This document shows positions 1-5,515 of a DNA stretch of 10,311 bases, one piece after another. The DNA comes from Rhodobacterales bacterium (GTDB lineage: Bacteria; Pseudomonadota; Alphaproteobacteria; Rhodobacterales; Rhodobacteraceae): NCBI GenBank assembly GCA_025357355.1, contig JANXPK010000847.1:1-10311 (forward strand), written 5' to 3'. Positions within the stretch are counted from its first letter, which is position 1, and each line of letters begins with the position of its first letter. The position numbers and the translations under genes are program-made. The notes under the pieces are model-generated. The model was given only the letters and a program-made list of their open reading frames with translations. It had not been told where the DNA came from and did not search any database.

Positions 1-1
1 C

Positions 2-286
2 AGACACAAGCATCTGTGGATCAAGCTGTCGGACCTGCCGGTCGAGGCCGATTTCGCCACCTGGACCGAAGCCGACCTGCGCCCCTATATCGCGGCGACG
101 CTGGAGGCGTTCGGGCCTGAGCGCACCATTTTCGCCGGGGACTACCCGATCTGCCTGCAAGCGACCACCATGACGCAATGGGTCGAGGTGCTGGACCGCG
201 CCTTTGCCGATCTGGGGCTGAGTGAGGCCGAGACCCGCGCCATCTACCGCGACAACGCCAACCGGTTCTATCGGCTGGGACTATGA
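2..286 (+). CDS. Amidohydrolase-family sugar lactonase, C-terminal part (5' end outside window)
   Basis: Only the last 94 codons are present; the reading frame is open from base 2 to the TGA at 284-286. The fragment has the ending typical of the amidohydrolase_2 / L-fuconolactonase-like family (COG3618): a strand with WIKLSDL near its start, then FGPERTIFAGDYPI, and a final helix with the segment YRDNANRFYRL. In this family the Asp of the GSDWP-like motif (here the GDYP Asp, codon 140-142) is a metal or catalytic residue, so the active-site end looks intact. Such enzymes hydrolyse sugar-1,4- or 1,5-lactones to aldonates in the cytoplasm. Because rhaM and rhmD follow directly, L-rhamnonolactone is the most likely substrate and L-fuconolactone the main alternative; this is inferred from context. 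The gene ends 10 nt before the GntR regulator start, which suggests cotranscription. Confidence 0.85.
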   Translation, partial: RHKHLWIKLSDLPVEADFATWTEADLRPYIAATLEAFGPERTIFAGDYPICLQATTMTQWVEVLDRAFADLGLSEAETRAIYRDNANRFYRLGL

Positions 287-296
287 GGAGGCGCGC

Positions 297-1097
297 GTGA
301 CCCATGACGACGACCCCCCTACCGACCCGCCGGACGCCTTCTCCGAACTGGTCGAGGCTGAACGTCGCCCGACTGCGAAGTCCGATCCCGGCGGGCCGGC
401 GCGGCGGCCGATCTCGGAACAGGTGGCCAACCGCATTCTGGCGATGATCAAGTCGGGCAACCTGCGTTCTGGCGACCGGTTGCCGACCGAGGCGCAGATG
501 GGCATCGCCTTTGGCATCTCACGCCCGCCGCTGCGCGAGGCGCTGAAGGCGCTGACGCTGATGGGGGTCTTGGAAAGCCGTCAGGGCGGGCGCTATACGG
601 TGACGGACCTGTCGCCGTCGCGGCTGGTGGCGCCGTTCAACGTCATGCTCAGCATCAGCGATTATGACGTGCATGAACATTTCGAGGCCCGCACCGTGGT
701 CGATCTGGAGCTGATCCGCCTCGCCGCCCGTCGTGCCATCCCCGAGCAGAAAAAGCGCATCCTGCAACATGCGGTGGACGGCCACGCCTTCTACGACGAT
801 CCGGTGGCGTTTCGCCTGCTGGACACCGAATTTCACCAGTCGCTGAACGAGGCCTCGGGCAACCGGCTGCTGACGGCACTGGCGCAGGGTCTTTACGACC
901 TGGCGCTGGACGTGCGGCGGGTGGCGAGCGGCTTGCCCGGCGTCGTCGAAACCAGCGTCGCCCAGCATATCGAAATTGCCGAGGCCGTGATGGCGGGCCG
1001 GATCGAGGCCGCAGTGGCCGCCGGTCGCCGCCATCTGGAACATGTGCGCGACACCACCATCGTGGCGATGGCCTATTCCGTGCGACCCAGGGAGTAA
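297..1097 (+). CDS. GntR/FadR-family (FCD domain) transcriptional regulator
   Basis: A 266-residue protein read from GTG 297, chosen because a good Shine-Dalgarno (GAGGAG, 285-290) lies 6 nt upstream. An in-frame ATG at 222 would extend 65 bases into the lactonase gene and has no ribosome site. Residues 1-37 are an acidic, proline-rich tail. Residues about 38-104 form the GntR winged helix-turn-helix (RPISEQVANRIL, LRSGDRLPTEAQM, ISRPPLREALKAL, then the wing ESRQGGRYTV). Residues about 125-250 are an all-helical FCD ligand domain; Asp176, His180, His224 and His246 match the usual FCD metal-binding set. These regulators usually act as repressors released by an acidic sugar or sugar acid. Its place between the lactonase and rhaM suggests it controls this operon, perhaps through rhamnonate or a downstream keto-acid; the effector is inference. 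The family call is secure. Confidence 0.93.
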   Translation: MTHDDDPPTDPPDAFSELVEAERRPTAKSDPGGPARRPISEQVANRILAMIKSGNLRSGDRLPTEAQMGIAFGISRPPLREALKALTLMGVLESRQGGRYTVTDLSPSRLVAPFNVMLSISDYDVHEHFEARTVVDLELIRLAARRAIPEQKKRILQHAVDGHAFYDDPVAFRLLDTEFHQSLNEASGNRLLTALAQGLYDLALDVRRVASGLPGVVETSVAQHIEIAEAVMAGRIEAAVAAGRRHLEHVRDTTIVAMAYSVRPRE

Positions 1098-1100
1098 CTG

Positions 1101-1418
1101 ATGCCTGAACAGATTGCCTTTCGCATGAACTTGTTTCCCGGCCGTGCGGCGGAATACCGCAAGCGGCATGACGAGATCTTTCCCGAATTGTCGCAGGCAT
1201 TGAAAGACGCCGGGGTGTCGGACTATTCGATCTGGCTTGATCCTGAGGCCAACCACCTGTTCGGCATCCTGACCCGCAGCGAAACCCACACGATGGACAA
1301 GCTGCCTGAGACCGAGATCGTGGCCCGCTGGTGGGCCCACATGGCCGACATCATGGCGACCGATGCCGACAATATGCCGGTTCAGATCCCCTTGAAGCGC
1401 GTGTTCTACCTGCCATGA
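1101..1418 (+). CDS. rhaM: L-rhamnose mutarotase
   Basis: A 105-residue protein, the usual size for RhaM (Escherichia coli RhaM is 104 residues), with family landmarks throughout: EYRKRHDEIFPEL (residues 18-30, containing Tyr19 and His23, which correspond to the active-site Tyr/His of RhaM), SIWLDPEANHLFG, RWWAHMADIM (76-85) and the C-terminal VFYLP (101-105). The enzyme interconverts the alpha and beta anomers of L-rhamnopyranose, supplying the form used by the first dedicated catabolic enzyme. It is a small cytoplasmic ferredoxin-like dimer in characterised cases. ATG 1101 has an AGGGAG ribosome site (1089-1094) that overlaps the end of the regulator gene, and the stop codon overlaps the start of rhmD (ATGA), so the three genes are probably translated from one mRNA. 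Related mutarotases can act on other 6-deoxyhexoses, so L-fucose is not fully excluded. Confidence 0.93.
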   Translation: MPEQIAFRMNLFPGRAAEYRKRHDEIFPELSQALKDAGVSDYSIWLDPEANHLFGILTRSETHTMDKLPETEIVARWWAHMADIMATDADNMPVQIPLKRVFYLP

Positions 1419-2596
1419 ATGCCTTTCGCATCAAGGACGTCCGCGTCTATACCACCGCGCCCACCGCGCAGGGCGGCACCTATTTCAAGCCGGGCGATGC
1501 CGGGCACTGGCTGGTTGACAGCCTGATCGCCAATCCGATGTCGGGCCACCCCCAGTACCGCGCCAAGCGGTCCAGTTGGGGGATCGGCGTCTTGGGCACC
1601 CTGGTAGTCGAGATCGAGACCGATGGCGGTGTGGTCGGCGTTGCGGCGGGCAGCGGCGGGGTGCCCGCGGCCTGGTTGATCCGGCATCATTTCGCGCGGT
1701 TTCTGATCGGGCAGGACGCGCGCAACCTCAATCTGATCTGGGACCAGTTGTACCGCGCAACGCTGCCTTACGGCCGCAAGGGCCTGCCGATCATGGCGAT
1801 CTCTGCTGTCGATCTGGCGCTGTGGGACCTTTTGGGCCGCGTGCGGGGCGAGCCGGTCTATAACCTGATCGGCGGGCGGGCCAGGGAAGAGATCACCTTC
1901 TACTGCACCGGCCCCAACGCCGCCGCGATCAAGGCGCTGGGGTTCTGGGGCGCCAAGGTGCCGCTGCCCGAGGGCCCGCACGACGGCGAGGCGGGGTTGC
2001 AGCGCAACGTGGCCTTTCTGACTGCCCAGCGCGACGCCGTCGGCCGGGGCTTTCCGCTGATGGTTGACTGCTACATGGCGCTGAACGTGCCCTATGCCAT
2101 CCGTCTGGCCGAGGCGTGCAAGCCCCTGGACATCTATTGGTGGGAAGAGGTGCTGTCGCCCGACGACATCGAAGGCTACCGCCAGATCCGCGCCGCGCAT
2201 CCGACACTGAAATGGACGACGGGCGAGCATGAATACACCCGCTACGGCTATCGCCAGCTGATCGAGGAGCGCACGCTCGACATCGTGCAGCCCGATGTGA
2301 TGTGGGTGGGGGGCATGACCGAGTTGTTGCGGATTGCGGCACAGGCCGCGGCCTATGACCTGACCGTGGTGCCGCATGGCAGCGGGCCCTATTCCTATCA
2401 CTTCATCGCCAGCCAGACCGGCCCGGCCTTCTGCGAATATGTCGCCGCCAGTGCCGATGGGCGGTCGATCCAGCCGGTGTTCGGCGCGCTGTTTACAGGC
2501 GAGCAGGTGCCCAAGGACGGCAAGCTGCGGCTGAGCGATGCGCCGGGGTTCGGGATGGAATTGGCCGACCATGGTAATCTTGTGGCCGTGACGTAG
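1415..2596 (+). CDS. rhmD: L-rhamnonate dehydratase (enolase superfamily)
   Basis: A 393-residue protein (E. coli RhmD is about 400) from ATG 1415, which overlaps the rhaM stop by 4 nt; there is no clear ribosome site, fitting translational coupling. An upstream in-frame start at 1331 would lie inside rhaM. The N-terminal capping domain carries GHWLVDSLIANPMS (residues 30-43), whose His31 corresponds to the RhmD-specific active-site His. The barrel domain has the Mg ligands Asp218 (LMVDCYMAL), a Glu at 244/245 (YWWEEVLSP) and Glu271, followed by His272 (TTGEHEY), and the catalytic His321 (VVPHGSGPYSYH). This pattern is that of RhmD rather than mandelate racemase or fuconate dehydratase. The reaction is L-rhamnonate to 2-keto-3-deoxy-L-rhamnonate plus water. 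It fits the lactonase and mutarotase upstream and marks the non-phosphorylative L-rhamnose route. A 442-bp gap follows. Confidence 0.92.
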   Translation: MNAFRIKDVRVYTTAPTAQGGTYFKPGDAGHWLVDSLIANPMSGHPQYRAKRSSWGIGVLGTLVVEIETDGGVVGVAAGSGGVPAAWLIRHHFARFLIGQDARNLNLIWDQLYRATLPYGRKGLPIMAISAVDLALWDLLGRVRGEPVYNLIGGRAREEITFYCTGPNAAAIKALGFWGAKVPLPEGPHDGEAGLQRNVAFLTAQRDAVGRGFPLMVDCYMALNVPYAIRLAEACKPLDIYWWEEVLSPDDIEGYRQIRAAHPTLKWTTGEHEYTRYGYRQLIEERTLDIVQPDVMWVGGMTELLRIAAQAAAYDLTVVPHGSGPYSYHFIASQTGPAFCEYVAASADGRSIQPVFGALFTGEQVPKDGKLRLSDAPGFGMELADHGNLVAVT

Positions 2597-2668
2597 GGTT
2601 TCGGCGACGGCCGGATTGCCTTGCAGTCTGGAAAGCTAGCCTTACCCTTAAGCCAGAGGACCGTCTGA

Positions 2669-2691
2669 TTGCCGCAGCGCGCAAGCGGCAA
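2669..2691. repeat. Hairpin, 7-bp perfect stem
   Basis: TTGCCGC (2669-2675) and GCGGCAA (2685-2691) are exact inverted repeats around a 9-nt loop. No T-run follows on either strand, so an intrinsic terminator is unlikely. It could be a transcript-stabilising or pausing structure in the rhmD 3' untranslated region, or part of a dispersed intergenic element. Confidence 0.45.
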
Positions 2692-2790
2692 GGCAAGGGA
2701 GATTGGGCTCGGTGCTGACGGTGAGGAAGGGGACGCGCGCGACGGCGGGTGGGAGCGGGACGTGCATGCCCGGGGGGCGGTCGTGCGCGT

Positions 2791-2816
2791 CCCCGATACG
2801 CTTTGGCGCATCGGGG
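2791..2816. repeat. Hairpin, interrupted 10-bp stem with 4-nt loop
   Basis: CCCCGAT (2791-2797) pairs with ATCGGGG (2810-2816). After one A/C mismatch, CGC pairs with GCG around a TTTG loop. The fold would be stable, yet no T-run follows on either strand. Its function is unknown; an RNA structure or a dispersed repeat unit are both possible. Confidence 0.45.
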
Positions 2817-2895
2817 AGGAGAAGCGAGGCAGAAGACGCAAGTTCTCAAAATGCCAGAGGGTGGATAGGTGTTCAAAGTTCAATCCTTAACGCCC

Positions 2896-2938
2896 GGTAA
2901 ATTTCCAAAATCCAACCTATTGAAATACAACGGTTTCA
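2896..2938. promoter_or_regulatory. Candidate operator region (imperfect inverted repeats)
   Basis: In the AT-richer part of the gap, GGTAAATTTCC (2896-2906) is symmetric at 8 of 11 positions (GGnAAnTTnCC). TGAAA (2921-2925) and TTTCA (2934-2938) form an exact 5-bp inverted repeat with an 8-nt spacer. They lie about 100-140 bp upstream of the first SDR gene, a plausible place for the RpiR protein encoded two genes down or for the GntR protein upstream. RpiR-family sites are commonly short AT-rich palindromes. The assignment is inferred, and short repeats can occur by chance. Confidence 0.3.
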
Positions 2939-2990
2939 GGGAACGTCCAGATCCGGAGGCTGCGGGGGCAGGGGCTTTGACCGAAAAGGA

Positions 2991-3019
2991 TTGACACAAA
3001 GCACCTCTTCGGCGGAACT
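2991..3019 (+). promoter_or_regulatory. Weak candidate promoter for the second cluster
   Basis: A perfect -35 hexamer TTGACA lies at 2991-2996, 42 bases before ATG 3039. At the usual 17-nt spacing the -10 position reads GGAACT, a poor match. Alphaproteobacterial housekeeping promoters often keep the -35 better than the -10, so this is possible but unproven. If used, the leader would be very short and transcription would start just upstream of the ribosome site. Confidence 0.25.
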
Positions 3020-3038
3020 CTGCGACAGGGGGTGACGC

Positions 3039-3815
3039 ATGAAAATGGGGCTTCAGGACAAGGTGGTCATCGTGACCGGGGCTGCCAGCGGCATCGGCCA
3101 TGCCGTCGCCCGCCTTGCCGCTGCCGAAGGGGTCGGGGCGCTGGTCCTGACCGACCGCAACGGCCCCGGCTGCGTCCTTCTGGCGGCGGAGTTGACCGGG
3201 ACCGAGGTCGACTGCGTGATGGCCGATCTTGAGCAACCCGATGCCCCCGCCGCCATCGCCCAGCACGCCAGATCGCGCTTTGGCCGCATCGACGGACTGG
3301 TGAACGCCGCCGGCCTGACCACGCGCGCCTCGGTTGTGACCGGCACTCGGGCTATCTGGGACCAGCTTTTCGCCGTCAACGCCCGCGCCGCGTTCTTTCT
3401 GATGCAAGAGGCGGTGGCGGACATGCGGTCGCGCGGGGCGGCGGGGTCGGTCGTGAACATCCTGTCAATGAACGCGCTGTGCGGGATACCGGAGCTGGCG
3501 ATTTATGCCGCGACCAAGGGTGCGCTGCTGACCCTGACCCGCAACGCCGCCCACGCCCATATGGCCGACCGCATCCGGGTCAACGGCATCAATCTCGGCT
3601 GGGTGGCCACCGAGGGCGAGCAGCACATGCAGGCGCAGGTTCTGGGGCGTGGCCCCGGCTGGCTTGCCGAGGTGTCCGCCCGCCAGCCGCTGGGCCGTCT
3701 GGTCAAGGCGGATGAAGCGGCACGGCTGGCGGTGTTTCTGCTGGGTGAGGCCTCCGTGCCGATGAGCGGGGCGATTGTGGATTTCGAGCAGCGGGTGGCC
3801 GGTTCCATCGGCTGA
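3039..3815 (+). CDS. Short-chain dehydrogenase/reductase (SDR), sugar or polyol type
   Basis: A 258-residue classical SDR. ATG 3039 has a G-rich ribosome site (about 3027-3032); Met3 is a less likely start. Visible motifs are the nucleotide-binding TGAASGIG (13-20), Asp39 at the end of strand 2 (LTDR), which favours NAD over NADP, Asp63 (MADL), NAAG (89-92), Asn114, and the catalytic Ser143, Tyr156 and Lys160 (YAATK). Such enzymes oxidise a sugar, polyol or keto-acid alcohol in the cytoplasm. The C-terminus ends GAIVDFEQRV instead of the common GxxxxVDGG, a variant tail that would change the substrate pocket. The gene starts the second cluster, 19 bp ahead of the RpiR gene. Possible roles include L-rhamnose 1-dehydrogenase, 2-keto-3-deoxyrhamnonate dehydrogenase or an unrelated polyol dehydrogenase; the sequence does not decide between them. 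Confidence 0.88.
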   Translation: MKMGLQDKVVIVTGAASGIGHAVARLAAAEGVGALVLTDRNGPGCVLLAAELTGTEVDCVMADLEQPDAPAAIAQHARSRFGRIDGLVNAAGLTTRASVVTGTRAIWDQLFAVNARAAFFLMQEAVADMRSRGAAGSVVNILSMNALCGIPELAIYAATKGALLTLTRNAAHAHMADRIRVNGINLGWVATEGEQHMQAQVLGRGPGWLAEVSARQPLGRLVKADEAARLAVFLLGEASVPMSGAIVDFEQRVAGSIG

Positions 3816-3834
3816 ACTTTCACGGGATAGCGAC

Positions 3835-4692
3835 GTGACCGACAGTGATCCCACGACCCCTTCACCGCAGCCCGCCCGGGATTACGAGGGGCTGCGCGCC
3901 GATCTGGTGGCGCGCGCCGGTCAGTTGAGCCGCAGGCTGGCACAGGTGGCGCGGTTCTTCCTGAACCATCCTGAGGAGGTGGCGATCAACACTCTGGTGC
4001 GTCTGGCCGATCAGGCGCAGGTGCCGCCCGCCACCATCACGCGCTTTGCCAAGGAGCTCGGGTTTGCCGGGTTCGCCGACCTGCAGGCAGTGTTTCGCGA
4101 ACGGCTGCTGGGGCCGCGATTGCCTTATGCGGCACGGATGCAGACCGGGGCGGCGCGGCCAACCGAGGCCGATCTTGACCGGCCCGATCAGGTGTTTGGC
4201 AGTTTCGTGCAGGCCGCCGTGCAATCATTGGTGCGCATCGATGAGGCGCTGGACCGGGCACAGCTGTCAGCATTTGTCGAGGTGTTGGCGCAAAGCGCTG
4301 CGGTCCATGTGGCCGCAGCGCGTGGCGCGTTTGGTCTGGGCGCCTATAGCGTTTACGGTCTGGCCAATATCGGCAAGCGCGCCCATCTGATCGACAATAT
4401 CGGCGCGATGCGGGGGGTACAGGTGGCGGCGATGGGACCGGCGGACGTGCTGCTGGCCATGACATTCGACGACTACACCCCGGAAACGGTCGAGGTTGTC
4501 CGCATGGCCGTGGCGCGTGGCCATAGGGTTCTGGCGATCACCGACAACGAGCTTAGCCCGGTCGCGGGCCTTGCCACGCATGTCCTTTACGTGAACGAGG
4601 CCCGGTTGGGGCATTTTCGCAGCCAGGTGCCGGCCATGGTGGTGTGTCAGGCCATCATCGTCAGTCTGGGGCGGCGGATCGGGCGGGCGTGA
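3835..4692 (+). CDS. RpiR-family transcriptional regulator (HTH + SIS domain)
   Basis: A 285-residue protein from GTG 3835, with a weak GGGA ribosome site at 3824-3827; an ATG at 3775 would start inside the SDR gene. Residues about 20-95 form the RpiR helix-turn-helix domain, with LSRRLAQVARFFLNHPEEVA followed by the recognition unit LADQAQVPPATITRFAKELGF (58-78). Residues about 140-280 form an SIS (sugar isomerase) fold, including FDDYTPETVEVVRMA (211-225) and HRVLAITDNELSPVAGLATHVL (230-251). SIS domains in this family bind phosphorylated or free sugar metabolites. By position, 19 bp after one SDR and 97 bp before the next, it is the likely local regulator of the second cluster. Whether it represses or activates is not visible. 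The family call is strong; the ligand is unknown. Confidence 0.93.
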   Translation: MTDSDPTTPSPQPARDYEGLRADLVARAGQLSRRLAQVARFFLNHPEEVAINTLVRLADQAQVPPATITRFAKELGFAGFADLQAVFRERLLGPRLPYAARMQTGAARPTEADLDRPDQVFGSFVQAAVQSLVRIDEALDRAQLSAFVEVLAQSAAVHVAAARGAFGLGAYSVYGLANIGKRAHLIDNIGAMRGVQVAAMGPADVLLAMTFDDYTPETVEVVRMAVARGHRVLAITDNELSPVAGLATHVLYVNEARLGHFRSQVPAMVVCQAIIVSLGRRIGRA

Positions 4693-4706
4693 ACTTGCAG
4701 CGTGAG

Positions 4707-4724
4707 CGGGATTTATCAAAACCG
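4707..4724. promoter_or_regulatory. Candidate operator ahead of the second SDR
   Basis: The 97-bp gap between the RpiR gene and the next SDR is distinctly richer in A+T than its surroundings. It contains an 18-nt imperfect palindrome, symmetric at 12 of 18 positions (CGGnnTTnATnAAnnCCG). A second AT-rich stretch follows at 4729-4742. An operator for RpiR or an internal promoter is plausible; no well-formed -35/-10 pair was found. Confidence 0.25.
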
Positions 4725-4789
4725 GAGAATTGAGAATATTGTTGCATCGAATCGGGCAGGGGCAAAGGATCGCTGCGGGGGAGATCAGA

Positions 4790-5515
4790 ATGCCGGGCAG
4801 CGGTTTTGACTTTTCAGGCGCGCAGGTTCTGGTTGTCGGCGCCAGCCGGGCCGGGATTGGCGCCGCGATCGCGCGGGCCTTTCAGGGCTTCGGTGCAACC
4901 GTCACCATCACCGGGGCAGAGCTGGAACCTGCCGCCGAAGACCGCGCGCGGTTTGACTATGTGCAACTGGACGTGACCGATCTGGCGGCGGTGCAGGCCC
5001 TGGCGGCGAAGACGAAGCGACTGGACATTCTGGTCAACTGTGCCGCCATCACCTCTCGCGGTGAAGAGATGGAGCCTGCATTCTTTCAGCACGTCGTCGA
5101 CGTCAACCTGCACGGCACCTTTCGCACCGCGCAGGCGTTTCACCCTCAGTTGAAGGCGCGGAAGGGCACGCTGATCAACATCGCCTCGATGTATGCAACC
5201 TTCGGCAGCCCGCGCAATCCGGCTTATGGGGCGAGCAAAGCGGCGGTGATGCAACTGACCAAGTCGCTGGCGATAGCGTGGGCGGGCGATGGCATCAGGG
5301 TCAATGCGGTGGCGCCGGGGTTCGTCGTCACCCAGCAATCGGCGAAAAGCCGCACCGATCCCGCCCATGTCGCGGCGGTCAATCTGCGGACGCCGATGGG
5401 GCGGTGGGGGCAGCCCGATGACATCGCGGGGCCGGTGCTGTTTCTGGCCTCGCCCTGGGCCGGGTTCATGACCGGCACTTGTCTGGCGATTGACGGGGGG
5501 TACTCGATTGCCTGA
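4790..5515 (+). CDS. Short-chain dehydrogenase/reductase (SDR), gluconate-5-dehydrogenase-like
   Basis: A 241-residue classical SDR from ATG 4790, selected for its GGGGGAG ribosome site (4777-4783); an in-frame TTG at 4730 lacks one. Motifs are VGASRAGIG (16-24, with Val in place of the usual Thr), Asp61 in QLDVTD, NCAA (83-86, in place of NNAG), Asn106 in DVNLHGT, Ser133, and Tyr146 with Lys150 (YGASK). The tail is the standard TGTCLAIDGGYSIA, unlike the first SDR. It is an NAD(P)-dependent alcohol dehydrogenase of the sugar/polyol kind. The stop codon overlaps the proposed start of the Gfo/Idh/MocA gene by 8 nt, so the two are probably translated together. It differs clearly from the SDR at 3039, so the pair are not recent duplicates and probably catalyse different steps. 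The exact substrate cannot be told. Confidence 0.88.
   Translation: MPGSGFDFSGAQVLVVGASRAGIGAAIARAFQGFGATVTITGAELEPAAEDRARFDYVQLDVTDLAAVQALAAKTKRLDILVNCAAITSRGEEMEPAFFQHVVDVNLHGTFRTAQAFHPQLKARKGTLINIASMYATFGSPRNPAYGASKAAVMQLTKSLAIAWAGDGIRVNAVAPGFVVTQQSAKSRTDPAHVAAVNLRTPMGRWGQPDDIAGPVLFLASPWAGFMTGTCLAIDGGYSIA

Larger units (their letters stand above)
2597..3038. other. 442-bp intergenic region, no convincing gene
   Basis: No reading frame here has a ribosome site with a recognisable protein. The frames open on both strands are low-complexity (Arg/Gly-rich on +, Ser/Pro/Arg-rich on -), as expected by chance in GC-rich DNA. The region splits in two. Bases about 2660-2830 are GC-rich and purine-rich on the top strand and hold two hairpins. 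Bases about 2835-2945 are clearly richer in A+T and hold imperfect inverted repeats. No hairpin followed by a T-run was seen after rhmD, so termination there is either Rho-dependent or absent. The gap most likely contains the promoter and operator of the downstream cluster. Confidence 0.7.

Noticed and set aside
222..296. Upstream ATG extension of the GntR regulator
   Set aside because: It would overlap the lactonase gene by 65 bases, lacks a ribosome site and adds no conserved residues, whereas GTG 297 has GAGGAG at proper spacing.
519..1340. Minus-strand open frame of about 273 codons opposite the GntR and rhaM genes
   Set aside because: It mirrors the codon bias of the real genes, spans the boundary between two of them, and shows no family motif or ribosome site.
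1406..2572. Minus-strand open frame of about 388 codons opposite rhmD
   Set aside because: The plus strand encodes a complete L-rhamnonate dehydratase with all active-site residues; the antisense product resembles no protein family.
2591..2660. Terminator directly after rhmD
   Set aside because: No stable stem with a T-run could be found in the first 60-70 bases after the stop codon.
2398..2883. Minus-strand open frame (about 161 codons) running from the gap into the end of rhmD
   Set aside because: The product is Ser/Pro/Arg-rich and low in complexity, half of it is antisense to rhmD, and no Shine-Dalgarno was seen. It may be worth a nucleotide repeat search but not a gene call.
2669..2900. 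Short plus-strand open frames (about 65-73 codons) in the 442-bp gap
   Set aside because: Two overlapping frames are both open with Arg/Gly-rich translations and no clear ribosome site, so they look like chance frames in GC-rich sequence.
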